Source of the DNA: Bradyrhizobium erythrophlei
GTDB taxonomy: Bacteria > Pseudomonadota > Alphaproteobacteria > Rhizobiales > Xanthobacteraceae
NCBI GenBank assembly: GCA_900129675.1
Contig: FSRD01000001.1
Coordinates: 8,421,501-8,485,500, forward strand
Length of the DNA stretch: 64,000 nucleotides
Reading direction: 5' to 3'
Positions within the stretch are counted from its first letter, which is position 1; each line of letters opens with the position of its first letter. This document shows, piece after piece, positions 56,405 through 64,000 of the stretch. The position numbers and the translations under genes are program-made. The notes below the pieces were generated by a model. It was given only the letters and a program-made list of their open reading frames with translations. It searched no databases and had not been told where the DNA came from.

Positions 56405-57703
56405 ATGATCTCGAACTGGCTGTCGGCCGCCCTCGCCCGCCGCAATATCCATTACGGCTGGGCGATGGTCGGCGTGACCTTCCTCACCGCGCTCATCACC
56501 GCCGGCACCGTCGGCGCGCCCGGCGTGTTCATCGTGCCGCTGCAAAAGGAGTTCGGCTGGACCACGGCCGAAATCTCTTCCGCGCTGTCGATCCGCTTCA
56601 TCCTGTTCGGGTTGATGGCGCCGTTCGCCGCCGCACTGTTGAACCGCTATGGGCTGCGCAATGTGACGCTGTCGGCTCTTCTGGTCGTGGTCTCCGGCCT
56701 CGTGGCTTCGCTGGCGATGACGAAAGTCTGGCACCTGATGCTGCTGTGGGGCGTGGTGATCGGCGTCGGCACCGGCATGACCGCGCTCGTACTGGGCGCA
56801 ACCGTCGCCGCGCGCTGGTTTGTGGGACGGCGCGGGCTGGTGGTCGGCATTCTCACCGCCAGCGTCGCAACGGGACAGCTCGTCTTTCTGCCACTGCTGG
56901 CAACGCTGACCGACTACTACGGCTGGCGCATTGCGCTTGGATTCGTCTGCATGATGCTGGGTGTCGCGGCATTCTCCGTGCTGATGATCATGCGCGATCG
57001 GCCGAGCGATGTGGGTTTGAGGCCGTTCGGCGATGAGGGCACTGAACCATTGCCGGCGCCGCCTCCCAACAACGCGTCGATCATGGCGGCGGCGCTCGGG
57101 ACGCTGCGCGACGCCTCCAAGTCGCGGGCGTTCTGGATCCTGTTCGCGACCTTCTTCATCTGCGGCGCCTCCACCAACGGCCTGGTCCAGGTGCATCTGA
57201 TTCCGATGTGCCTCGATTTCGGCATTCCGCAGGTTCAGGCCGCGAGCCTGCTCGCCGCCATGGGCATCTTCGATTTCTTCGGCACCATCGTCTCGGGCTG
57301 GCTGTCCGATCGTTACGACAATCGGCATCTGCTGTTCTGGTATTACGGGCTGCGTGGCCTGTCGCTGCTGTTCCTGCCCTTCACCAATTTCTCGTTCTAT
57401 GGGCTGTCGCTGTTTGCGATGTTCTACGGCCTCGACTGGATCGCCACCGTGCCGCCGACAGTACGTCTCACCGCACAACGGTTCGGGCCGGAACGCGCCA
57501 ATCTGGTGTTCGGCTGGATCTTTGCCGGCCACCAGCTCGGCGCAGCCTCAGCAGCGTTCGGTGCCGGCCTGTCGCGGACGGTCTATGCGACCTACCTGCC
57601 CGCGTTCTTCGTCGCCGGCGCGCTCTGCGTCGTCGCGTCGGTGATCGTGCTGGCGATCTCGCGGCCGGCGCCAAAGGTGGTGGCGGCGGCGGCGACGGCG
57701 TGA
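56405..57703 (+). CDS. MFS transporter (monocarboxylate/OFA-like)
   Basis: 432 aa with 12 hydrophobic segments: HYGWAMVGVTFLTALITAGT at the start, MAPFAAALLNRYGLRNVTLS (motif A-like), GTGMTALVLGATVAARWFVG, and a second half beginning SRAFWILFATFFICGASTNG. This pattern is typical of the oxalate:formate/monocarboxylate branch, which carries organic anions. It lies between the thiolase gene and an acyl-CoA carboxylase group on the opposite strand, so an organic acid linked to one of these is plausible. Confidence 0.87.
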   Translation: MISNWLSAALARRNIHYGWAMVGVTFLTALITAGTVGAPGVFIVPLQKEFGWTTAEISSALSIRFILFGLMAPFAAALLNRYGLRNVTLSALLVVVSGLVASLAMTKVWHLMLLWGVVIGVGTGMTALVLGATVAARWFVGRRGLVVGILTASVATGQLVFLPLLATLTDYYGWRIALGFVCMMLGVAAFSVLMIMRDRPSDVGLRPFGDEGTEPLPAPPPNNASIMAAALGTLRDASKSRAFWILFATFFICGASTNGLVQVHLIPMCLDFGIPQVQAASLLAAMGIFDFFGTIVSGWLSDRYDNRHLLFWYYGLRGLSLLFLPFTNFSFYGLSLFAMFYGLDWIATVPPTVRLTAQRFGPERANLVFGWIFAGHQLGAASAAFGAGLSRTVYATYLPAFFVAGALCVVASVIVLAISRPAPKVVAAAATA

Positions 57704-57711
57704 GGATCAGA

Positions 57712-57852
57712 CTCCCTCGCCCCGCTCTTTGCGGGGAGAGGATTGGGGTGAGGGGCTGCTTCCGCAAGCTCCGAAGAAGAAGAAGTGCTCGCGGTGAGTC
57801 CCCCTCACCCGGCGCTGCGCGCCGACCTCTCCCCGCAAGCGGGGCGAGGTGA
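57712..57852. repeat. Palindromic repeat, CTCCCTC(G)CCCCGC family
   Basis: CTCCCTCGCCCCGCTCTTTG at the left and CCCCGCAAGCGGGGCGAGGT at the right, with CTCACCCGGCGCTGCGCGCC inside, shared with 32331-32455. It lies between convergent genes. Confidence 0.8.
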
Positions 57853-57857
57853 AGACA

Positions 57858-59417
57858 CTACGGCCTGATCGTCATATTGGTCGCAGGCCCCGGCGTGCGG
57901 ATCGGTTCGGCGAGGCGCGCGAACTCGCAGAGCAGGGAGCGCGTCTTGCGCGGGTCAATCACTTCCTCGACCCAGAATTTTTCGGCCGAGCGGAACGGCG
58001 AGCGCAGCTTGTTGAGCCGGTCCTCGATCTCTTTCAGTTTCGCCGCCGGATCGTCCGCCGCGTCGATGTCGGCGCGATAGGCGGCTTCGATGCCGCCCTC
58101 CAGCGGCAGCGAGCCCCAATAGGCCGATGGCCAAGCGTAGCGCATCGAGTAGCGGTTGGCCGGCTGATGCACGACCCCGGCGACGCCGAAGGCATTGCGC
58201 ACGATGATGGTGCACCAGGGCACCGTCGACTGGTTGACCGCGGCCATCGCCCGCACGCCGTGGCGAATGGTGGCCGACTTCTCGGCCTCGAGCCCGATCA
58301 TAAAACCGGGGCAATCCATCAGATAGACCACCGGCAGATGGAAGGTCTCGGCAAAATCGACCCAGCGCACCACCTTCTGGCACGCGTCCGCGGTCCACGA
58401 TCCGCCATAGTGAAAGGGATCGCTGGCCAGCAAGAACACCGCGCGGCCTTCCAGCCGCGCGAGCCCGGTGATGACCGGGCGGCCGAAATTCGCGGCAACC
58501 TCGAAGAACGAACCCTTGTCGACGACGGCATCGATGATCGGACGCATCTTGTAGACCTGACGGCGGTTGCGCGGCACCGCCTTCATCAGGGATTCCTCGG
58601 CGCGCTCCGGATCGTCGGTGCAAGCGGTCGTCGGCGGCAGGCTGTAAACCGACGACGGCAGATAGGACAGGAAGCGCCGGGCGCATTCAAACGCTTCTTC
58701 CTCGGTATCGACGGCATGATCGATACCGCCGGCCCGAGTCTGGATCTCGGCGCCGCCGAGCTCCTGTTTGGTCAGATCCTGACCGAGGCGCTTCACCACC
58801 GGCGGTCCGGCGACGAACATCGCGGAATTCTTCGTCATCACGGAGTAATGGGTGGCCGCCAGTCGCGCCGCCCCCAGACCCGCGACCGAGCCGAGCCCCA
58901 AGCCCACCACCGGCACCTGCGCCATATTCGCGGTCGTGAACCAGTACGCGCGCGTACTGCCGACGCCGCCGGGCAGATTGGCCGCGCCCCTGGTTTCGAT
59001 GGTCTTCACCGAACCGCCGCCGCCCGAGCCTTCGATGACGCGGATGATCGGTAAGCGGAACTGATGCGCCATCTCTTCCGCCATCAGCGGCTTGGCCGAG
59101 ATCGACGCGTCGGCCGAGCCGCCGCGCACGGTAAAATCGTCACCGACCACGACCACCGGGCGGCCGTCGATCTTGCCGCGGCCGAACACGCAGTTCGCCG
59201 GCGTCAGGTGCTTGAGTTCGCTTTTTTCGTCGTATTCGGCGACGCCGGAAATCGCGCCGACCTCGTGGAAGCTGTTCTGGTCGACCAGTTTGTCGATGCG
59301 CTCGCGAACGGTGAGCCGGCCCTGGTCATGCTGTCGCTTGACCTTGTCAACGCCTCCCATCTCCCGCGCGAATGCTTCGCGCCGGGCGAGGTCGTCGAGT
59401 TCCGGCTTCCAGTTCAT
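57858..59417 (-). CDS. Acyl-CoA carboxylase, carboxyltransferase (beta) subunit
   Basis: 519 aa. Two crotonase-fold halves: the N-terminal half has KVKRQHDQGRLTVRERIDKL, VVGDDFTVRGGSADASI and GLGLGSVAGLGAARLAATHY. The C-terminal half has RNRRQVYKMRPIIDAVVDKG and MDCPGFMIGLEAEKSATIRH. It transfers carboxylate from biotin to an acyl-CoA (acetyl-, propionyl-, methylcrotonyl- or another). A small biotin carrier gene is nearby but no biotin carboxylase. GGAGG precedes the ATG. Its 5' end overlaps the IclR gene by 71 nt on the same strand. Confidence 0.92.
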   Translation of the reverse strand: MNWKPELDDLARREAFAREMGGVDKVKRQHDQGRLTVRERIDKLVDQNSFHEVGAISGVAEYDEKSELKHLTPANCVFGRGKIDGRPVVVVGDDFTVRGGSADASISAKPLMAEEMAHQFRLPIIRVIEGSGGGGSVKTIETRGAANLPGGVGSTRAYWFTTANMAQVPVVGLGLGSVAGLGAARLAATHYSVMTKNSAMFVAGPPVVKRLGQDLTKQELGGAEIQTRAGGIDHAVDTEEEAFECARRFLSYLPSSVYSLPPTTACTDDPERAEESLMKAVPRNRRQVYKMRPIIDAVVDKGSFFEVAANFGRPVITGLARLEGRAVFLLASDPFHYGGSWTADACQKVVRWVDFAETFHLPVVYLMDCPGFMIGLEAEKSATIRHGVRAMAAVNQSTVPWCTIIVRNAFGVAGVVHQPANRYSMRYAWPSAYWGSLPLEGGIEAAYRADIDAADDPAAKLKEIEDRLNKLRSPFRSAEKFWVEEVIDPRKTRSLLCEFARLAEPIRTPGPATNMTIRP

Positions 59418-60324
59418 TCGTATCCTCCGTCCTGATTATTTTATTGTTGTTATGGGTTGGCACCGGGATAGCTTTCCTCTCCAGCCTTGAGGCGAAGATG
59501 TCGCCATCGGCGCCTTCGAGCAGGCTGCCGACGGCCGCACCAAGATCGAGCATCATGGGCGCCACCTCCTTGTGCAGCCGTTTTTCATCAAACATCACGG
59601 AGAGAAGGCCGATCGTCACGACGACATAGGTTTGATATTGCGGCGACCACAGCGGCACCGCGAGCCCGTTGATATGCGGGCTCCAGAGGCCGCAGGCGAC
59701 GACGTAACCGTGCTCGCGCAGATGGCGGCGATTACTCTCGATGCGCGGCTTCAATATCCTCGAACTTTCCGGAACCTCGCGCTCCATCTCCGCAATCAGC
59801 GCGTCGCCAACATCGACATCGAGGGCTGCGGTATAGGCATGGCCCGCCGCCGTGCTCGCCATCGCGATGCGGCTTCCAGTGGTCTCATGCAGGCCAAGCG
59901 CATTCGCCGCGCGCGCGAATTCGAGATAGACGAGATGAAAGCGATCGGGGATGACGAAGCCGACGGTGCCCGGCAATTGCTCGGCGACGTCCTGCAATCG
60001 CAGCCGGATCAGATTGCGCAGCTGCAAGCCCTTCATCATCGATGTGCTCATCGCCACCGCGCTCGGGCCGATGCGGTATTTCTGGTCGCGCGGCAGATAG
60101 ACGAGCTGGCCCATTCGCGTCAGCGTGTGCGTGAGCCGCGATACCGTCGATCGCGGCAATCCGCAGCGGTTGGATATTTCGAGATTACCGAGCCGGGCTT
60201 CGTGACCCTCGAAGCAGCGCAGCACATCGAAGGCCCGCGACACCACCTGAATCACATCGCCCTCGCCCGCCAGATCGCTGGCGAGCATTCCCTGTTTGCT
60301 AAGCCGCTCCGAGCGTCGTCCCAT
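59347..60324 (-). CDS. IclR-family transcriptional regulator
   Basis: 325 aa. The helix-turn-helix reads LEISNRCGLPRSTVSRLTHT near residue 50. The effector domain includes GRALAMAS-like MASTAAGHAYTAALDVDVGD and HGYVVACGLWSPHINGLAVP. About 45 C-terminal residues, beyond SRLERKAIPV, are unlike the family and run through the downstream ribosome site and start, suggesting a lost original stop. A perfect TTCC...GGAA palindrome lies just upstream. It probably controls the carboxylase and biotin-carrier genes. Confidence 0.87.
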   Translation of the reverse strand: MGRRSERLSKQGMLASDLAGEGDVIQVVSRAFDVLRCFEGHEARLGNLEISNRCGLPRSTVSRLTHTLTRMGQLVYLPRDQKYRIGPSAVAMSTSMMKGLQLRNLIRLRLQDVAEQLPGTVGFVIPDRFHLVYLEFARAANALGLHETTGSRIAMASTAAGHAYTAALDVDVGDALIAEMEREVPESSRILKPRIESNRRHLREHGYVVACGLWSPHINGLAVPLWSPQYQTYVVVTIGLLSVMFDEKRLHKEVAPMMLDLGAAVGSLLEGADGDIFASRLERKAIPVPTHNNNKIIRTEDTNELEAGTRRPRPARSIRAGDGRR

Positions 60325-60335
60325 GATCTGGCTCC

Positions 60336-60352
60336 ATTCCGTTGCACGGAAT
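60336..60352. promoter_or_regulatory. Probable IclR operator
   Basis: ATTCCGT-TGC-ACGGAAT, perfect 7-bp arms, followed by a further ATTCC half-site at 60356. It is 12 nt from the IclR start and between it and the divergent biotin-carrier gene; the TTCC/GGAA shape fits known IclR-family sites. Confidence 0.65.
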
Positions 60353-60454
60353 AAAATTCCACTTGCAGATCAAGCTACCTCAGGCAATCTGCGGCCACAA
60401 CTAAAAGCCGTTCACGGGACGAAATTGTCACGTCACGCGGTCCCGGAGATTGGC

Positions 60455-60676
60455 ATGCCAGATATCACGATCATCACCGAAGTCGCCGGCCGCGTATGCG
60501 CGCTTCCCATTGCATCAGGAAGCAGCGTCGGCGATGGCGACGAGATCGCGTTCGTCGAAGCCATGAAGATGGAAATACCGGTGACAACGACCGCAGCAGG
60601 GAAAATCAAGGCGATACTGGTCAAAATCGACGAAATGATTGCCGAAGGCCAGGCCGTCGCCATCCTCGAAACCTAA
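60455..60676 (+). CDS. Biotin carboxyl carrier (biotinyl-lipoyl domain) protein
   Basis: 73 aa, just the biotinyl domain. EAMKMEIPVTTTAAGKIKAI carries the biotin-accepting lysine, and ITEVAGRVCALPIASGSSVG and DEMIAEGQAVAILE form the two half-barrels. The ATG has GGAG 6 nt upstream. It should shuttle carboxylate for the carboxyltransferase encoded 1 kb away on the other strand; the biotin carboxylase must come from elsewhere. It is divergent from the IclR gene across the palindromic operator. Confidence 0.88.
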   Translation: MPDITIITEVAGRVCALPIASGSSVGDGDEIAFVEAMKMEIPVTTTAAGKIKAILVKIDEMIAEGQAVAILET

Positions 60677-60802
60677 CCGGCTCGGCGCGTAAACTCATCT
60701 GCGATCATCTGTCCGGCGACGCAGGCGTCACGACGGCTGGCGGCAGATGCGCGCCGGCACGACCGGCGACATCCCGCGACGATGGGATCCGCCAAGGCAA
60801 AA

Positions 60803-60819
60803 GTTTCGCATGGCGAAAC
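60803..60819. promoter_or_regulatory. GTTTCGC-ATG-GCGAAAC palindrome upstream of the glutaminase fusion
   Basis: Perfect 7-bp arms, 107 nt before the fusion gene, in a 250-nt gap without a credible gene. A candidate operator. Confidence 0.4.
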
Positions 60820-60926
60820 AAACGGGAATCCGCCGGCCGGCGCTTTCATGGCCGCCGCATTCCCGCGCAATCGGCGCGCGCGGGATCGAGTTGCGCGCTC
60901 GGTGATTGCGCGGCAGAACGGGAACG

Positions 60927-62774
60927 ATGAAAGTATCGCGCACCAGCGCTCCGGCCTGGACCAGCTCGAAACCGCCCTTGCTGCGGTTCCTGAACGCCTG
61001 TCATGAGGAATACGCTGCGGAGACCAGCGGCGCGGTCGCCGATTACATCCCCGAGCTCGGCAAGGCCGACCCTGCCCATTTTGGCATCAGCCTCGCGACC
61101 CTCGACGGCCACGTCTATGAGGTCGGCGACACCAAGGTGCCCTTCACCATCCAGTCGATGTCAAAACCTTTCGTGTTCGCCCTGGCCCTGGACACGCTAG
61201 GCGCGGGGCGCGTCGAAAGCGTGATCGGCGTCGAGCCGTCGGGCGATCCCTTCAATTCGATCCGCCTCAACGCGGACAATCACCCGTTCAACGCGATGGT
61301 GAATGCCGGCGCGATCACCTGTTCCGGCCTGATCCACGAAGCCAAGGGCGCGGATGCGTTCGAATGTATCCGGCAGGCGCTGGGCCGCTTCGCCGGGCGC
61401 GATCTCGATGTCGATGAATCCGTCTACGCCTCGGAAAGCGCTACCGGCGACCGCAACCGCGCGATCGGCTATCTCCTGCGCACCAACGCCGTCATCACCG
61501 AGAACGTCGTCTCCGTGCTCGATGTCTATTTCCGGCAATGCGCGATCCTGGTGACGGCGCGCGACATCGCCGTGATGGCCGCAACGCTGGCCAATCGCGG
61601 CGTCAATCCGGTGACCGGCGAACAGGTGATGAGCGCTTATGCGATTTCGCGAACGCTGTCGGTGATGACCTCGTCCGGCATGTACGATTATGCCGGCGAA
61701 TGGATCTACCGCATCGGCATCCCGGCCAAGAGCGGCGTCGGCGGCGGCATTCTGGCGGCGCTGCCGGCGCGGCTCGGGCTCGGCAGCTATTCGCCGAAAC
61801 TCGACAAGCACGGCAACAGCGTGCGCGGCATCAAGGTCTGCGAGGCGCTGTCGTCGCACTACGATCTGCATATGCTCAACCGCAGCGACAATGCGCGCAG
61901 CGCCATCATCGCCGAATATAATATCGGCGAAAATCCGTCACGGCGCAGCCGCCGACCGCATGAGCAGAACATGCTCGCCGCGCACCGTCAGGATGTCCGC
62001 GTCATCGAGCTCATGGGGACGCTGTCGTTATCAAATGTCGACTATGTCGCGCGCCGGATCGTGGCCGACCCGCGCCCGCAATTCGTCATTTTCGATCTTC
62101 GCCGGGTCACCTCGATGACGCGGGCGGGCGCCCGCCTGCTCGCCGAGGAATTCCGCGAACTGGCGGCCTTTCATGTCACCGTGATCGTCTCCGGCATCAA
62201 GCGGGCGTCGGAGGAATGGAGGACGATCGCGGAGTGGACCGACAGCCTCACGAACGTGCGGTACTATTTCCTGCTCGATGCCGCGATCGAATGGGCGGAA
62301 GACCAGGTGGTCTATCGTCACGGCGGGTCGATCGATTTTTTCGAAGCGACCGAGCTGTCCGAGCAGCGGCTGCTGGCGGGATTGACCGAAGAGGAACTGA
62401 CCGACCTCGCCTCGCTGGCCGCGATCAAGACCTATCAGCCCAGCGAAAAGATCATCACCACCGGCGATCCCGCAACATCGCTGTTCTTTCTCCGAAGCGG
62501 CGTGGTGCATGTCACCCTGCCCGACGGCATCCGGCTGGCAACGCTGACGGCCGGCATGCCGTTCGGCGAGATGGCGCTGCTGGAGCCGAGCCGCTCGGCG
62601 GACGTGCTGGCCGATATGGCGGCGACCGCCTACGAGATACCGCTGCGCGATTTCGAACGATTTCGAAAGCAGCATCCGCGCGCCGGCGAACGGATCATGC
62701 GCAACCTTGCGCAACTTCTCGCCGACCGCCTGATCCTCGCCAATGCCAGGCTAAATCTGCTGACGTCGAACTAG
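60927..62774 (+). CDS. Glutaminase fused to STAS and cyclic-nucleotide-binding domains
   Basis: 615 aa from the ATG encoding MKVSRTSAPAWTSSKPPLLR; a TTG 7 codons earlier is possible. Residues about 20-310 are a serine-type glutaminase: TIQSMSKPFVFALALDTLGA with the Ser-x-x-Lys pair, FNAMVNAGAITCSGLIHEAK, and KSGVGGGILAALPARLGLGS. Residues about 355-460 form a STAS domain (VRVIELMGTLSLSNVDYVAR). Residues about 485-600 form a cyclic-nucleotide-binding fold (SLFFLRSGVVHVTLPDG, GMPFGEMALLEPSRSADVLA). It hydrolyses glutamine to glutamate and ammonia; the extra domains suggest control by a nucleotide or partner protein, which is inference. No neighbour shares its strand closely. Confidence 0.9.
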   Translation: MKVSRTSAPAWTSSKPPLLRFLNACHEEYAAETSGAVADYIPELGKADPAHFGISLATLDGHVYEVGDTKVPFTIQSMSKPFVFALALDTLGAGRVESVIGVEPSGDPFNSIRLNADNHPFNAMVNAGAITCSGLIHEAKGADAFECIRQALGRFAGRDLDVDESVYASESATGDRNRAIGYLLRTNAVITENVVSVLDVYFRQCAILVTARDIAVMAATLANRGVNPVTGEQVMSAYAISRTLSVMTSSGMYDYAGEWIYRIGIPAKSGVGGGILAALPARLGLGSYSPKLDKHGNSVRGIKVCEALSSHYDLHMLNRSDNARSAIIAEYNIGENPSRRSRRPHEQNMLAAHRQDVRVIELMGTLSLSNVDYVARRIVADPRPQFVIFDLRRVTSMTRAGARLLAEEFRELAAFHVTVIVSGIKRASEEWRTIAEWTDSLTNVRYYFLLDAAIEWAEDQVVYRHGGSIDFFEATELSEQRLLAGLTEEELTDLASLAAIKTYQPSEKIITTGDPATSLFFLRSGVVHVTLPDGIRLATLTAGMPFGEMALLEPSRSADVLADMAATAYEIPLRDFERFRKQHPRAGERIMRNLAQLLADRLILANARLNLLTSN

Positions 62775-63016
62775 GAGACTCCCAGCGAAGAATTGCTGCC
62801 AGTTTTCAATCAGACATAGAGCATCATATCTGTTGCTGCCTGAACGTGCTGAGATTCGCCAAATCCGACGGCGCAACGGCTCTGTCGCCGGCCGGTATTA
62901 GTTTGCCCTTCTTAATTTATGACGAACTGTTTTGTGGTTTCCTCTGGCTCCACGCGCCCGGAAAGAGGCGCGATTTCACCTAACATCCCCCACCGAACAC
63001 GCTGCGGACTTCCAAG

Positions 63017-64000
63017 ATGCAGGTCGAACGGATCTGGGAATTCCTGCGGCGGTTGAACCCGTCGACGCAGAGCTGCCTCCTCGCCGAGCTGGAGCGGCTG
63101 GAATTGTGCGGCATCGATATGCCGGGTTCGGCGGACATCCGAGCCAGGCTGCGCGCCGAGTTACGCAAGGATGGATCGACGGAAGGTAGCGCCAGCCCGT
63201 CCAGTTGCTTTTTCGCGCCATTGGGGGCCCTGCTCGTCGACGGCGCGCCCGAGCATGACAATTCGGGGAGAATTGCGCGCGGCTCGCTGGCTCCGATCTG
63301 GGAATGGATCGGCCGCGATCTGCTGCCGATCATGGCGCGCGACTACAATGATAAAATGAAGGGCTTGATCGCGTCCGATAAACATAAAGAAGCGCAGCTG
63401 GCCGCTGTGACCTTCCAGACCAAGGTGACAAAAGCGGTTGAGGGATTCCTGAAGACGCCCGAGGGCTGTGAGCGGGCGCGCGCCAAACTCGCGGCTTACA
63501 CGGCATCACGTTCGGCCTTTGGCGACCTGATCAAGATCATGGCAGTGCTGCGCGCGCGTGAGGCGATTGCAAAGTTCAACGAAGCATTGCCGGCAAAGAT
63601 TTCGAAATTCGACGATGCGCAGGTCGGCAAGATAGCCGCGCAGCTTGCTGCGTTCCGAAAGACCGACGCCGACGCGCTGCCCTTTGCGCTGGCGCTGGTT
63701 GCAACACGCCTCAAGACGCCCTGGCAGCTGATCCGCCTCGCCACCAAAGCTTCGCGCAGCAAGAGCTCAGCCGATATCGCCGCCACCCCCAACGCGATCG
63801 CGGTGTCGATGGTGCTGGACCAGATGGACGACAAACGTCAGGCGTTGCGTATGGCGCTGAAAAACAACCGCGTCATCGTCGCGCGCGATATTCTGATCGA
63901 TGTCTACAACACCGAATATGCACTGCGGGTTCGTATCCGCGAACTCGATGAATCCGAATGGGGCAAGCGGCTCCGCCAGATCATGGACGCGATCGCGGCC
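63017..64000 (+). CDS. Conserved hypothetical protein, 3' end outside window
   Basis: The frame stays open from an ATG at 63017 to the last base, 328 codons. It begins MQVERIWEFLRRLNPSTQSC and continues LLAELERLELCGIDMPG; later blocks include LAPIWEWIGRDLLPIMARDY and FGDLIKIMAVLRAREAIAKF. The protein is strongly helical with no signal, membrane segment or catalytic motif that I can identify. From memory, similar proteins occur as unnamed ORFs in Bradyrhizobium and relatives; no function is proposed. No good ribosome site precedes the ATG, so the start may shift. Confidence 0.7.
   Translation, partial: MQVERIWEFLRRLNPSTQSCLLAELERLELCGIDMPGSADIRARLRAELRKDGSTEGSASPSSCFFAPLGALLVDGAPEHDNSGRIARGSLAPIWEWIGRDLLPIMARDYNDKMKGLIASDKHKEAQLAAVTFQTKVTKAVEGFLKTPEGCERARAKLAAYTASRSAFGDLIKIMAVLRAREAIAKFNEALPAKISKFDDAQVGKIAAQLAAFRKTDADALPFALALVATRLKTPWQLIRLATKASRSKSSADIAATPNAIAVSMVLDQMDDKRQALRMALKNNRVIVARDILIDVYNTEYALRVRIRELDESEWGKRLRQIMDAIAA

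Noticed and set aside
60782..61006. 74-codon plus-strand ORF before the glutaminase fusion
   Set aside because: It overlaps the 5' end of the fusion gene in another frame and spans the palindrome; no motif or ribosome site.

Overview
The window reads as chromosomal DNA of a Bradyrhizobium-like alphaproteobacterium (Nitrobacteraceae). The evidence is high GC, long antisense shadow ORFs, gene content typical of that group (guaA/guaB, phasin, Bug-type binding protein, mmsA-mmsB valine genes, many acyl-CoA enzymes), and several dispersed palindromic repeats familiar from Bradyrhizobium intergenic regions. No rRNA, tRNA or CRISPR array was seen.

Left part (1-11124): accessory, island-like DNA lying directly against the 3' end of guaA, a known integration site for genomic islands. 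It holds a PcfJ-like protein cut by the window edge, a WYL-domain regulator, a frameshifted uracil-DNA-glycosylase-like gene, an agmatine deiminase, and a tight three-gene operon: an AddB-like PD-(D/E)XK nuclease, an AddA/RecB-like helicase-nuclease, and a phospholipase-D-fold nuclease. This operon is the best candidate for an undescribed (probably anti-phage) system. The function is inferred, and no integrase is visible.

11339-22700: the core guaA ... rsmB ... guaB stretch. It is interrupted by an IS110-family element, several palindromic repeats and a decayed DHCW-type cupin gene. MAPEG, metallophosphoesterase, NADP-oxidoreductase, a guaB-linked hypothetical and a Pmp3-like peptide follow. 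A type II toxin-antitoxin module (21936-22589) lies between two perfect 17-bp direct repeats. Its toxin frame has lost a recognisable start codon, and two in-phase palindromes lie upstream.

22781-42200: mixed metabolism and housekeeping. This includes a DHA2 MFS pump and acetoacetyl-CoA synthetase, a Cys-rich foreign-looking gene, a Tat-exported amidohydrolase divergent from a Bug-type binding protein, a MocR remnant, a phasin, a Crp-type regulator, RlmE, Ppx/GppA, an orphan CoxL-like molybdoenzyme, hotdog proteins, YaiI, an ABC-F ATPase, a D-threonine-aldolase-like enzyme and an HI0933-type flavoprotein.

42252-60700: acyl-CoA metabolism. A minus-strand valine-degradation operon (mmsA, acyl-CoA dehydrogenase, 3-hydroxyisobutyryl-CoA hydrolase, mmsB) runs into an acyl-CoA synthetase, a MaoC hydratase and an SDR, with a divergent LysR gene. 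Next come a TetR-thioesterase-enoyl-CoA hydratase group sharing a probable operator, two MFS transporters, a thiolase, and an IclR/carboxyltransferase/biotin-carrier group with a clear palindromic operator. The right edge holds a glutaminase-STAS-cyclic-nucleotide-binding fusion and a hypothetical gene that runs off the window.
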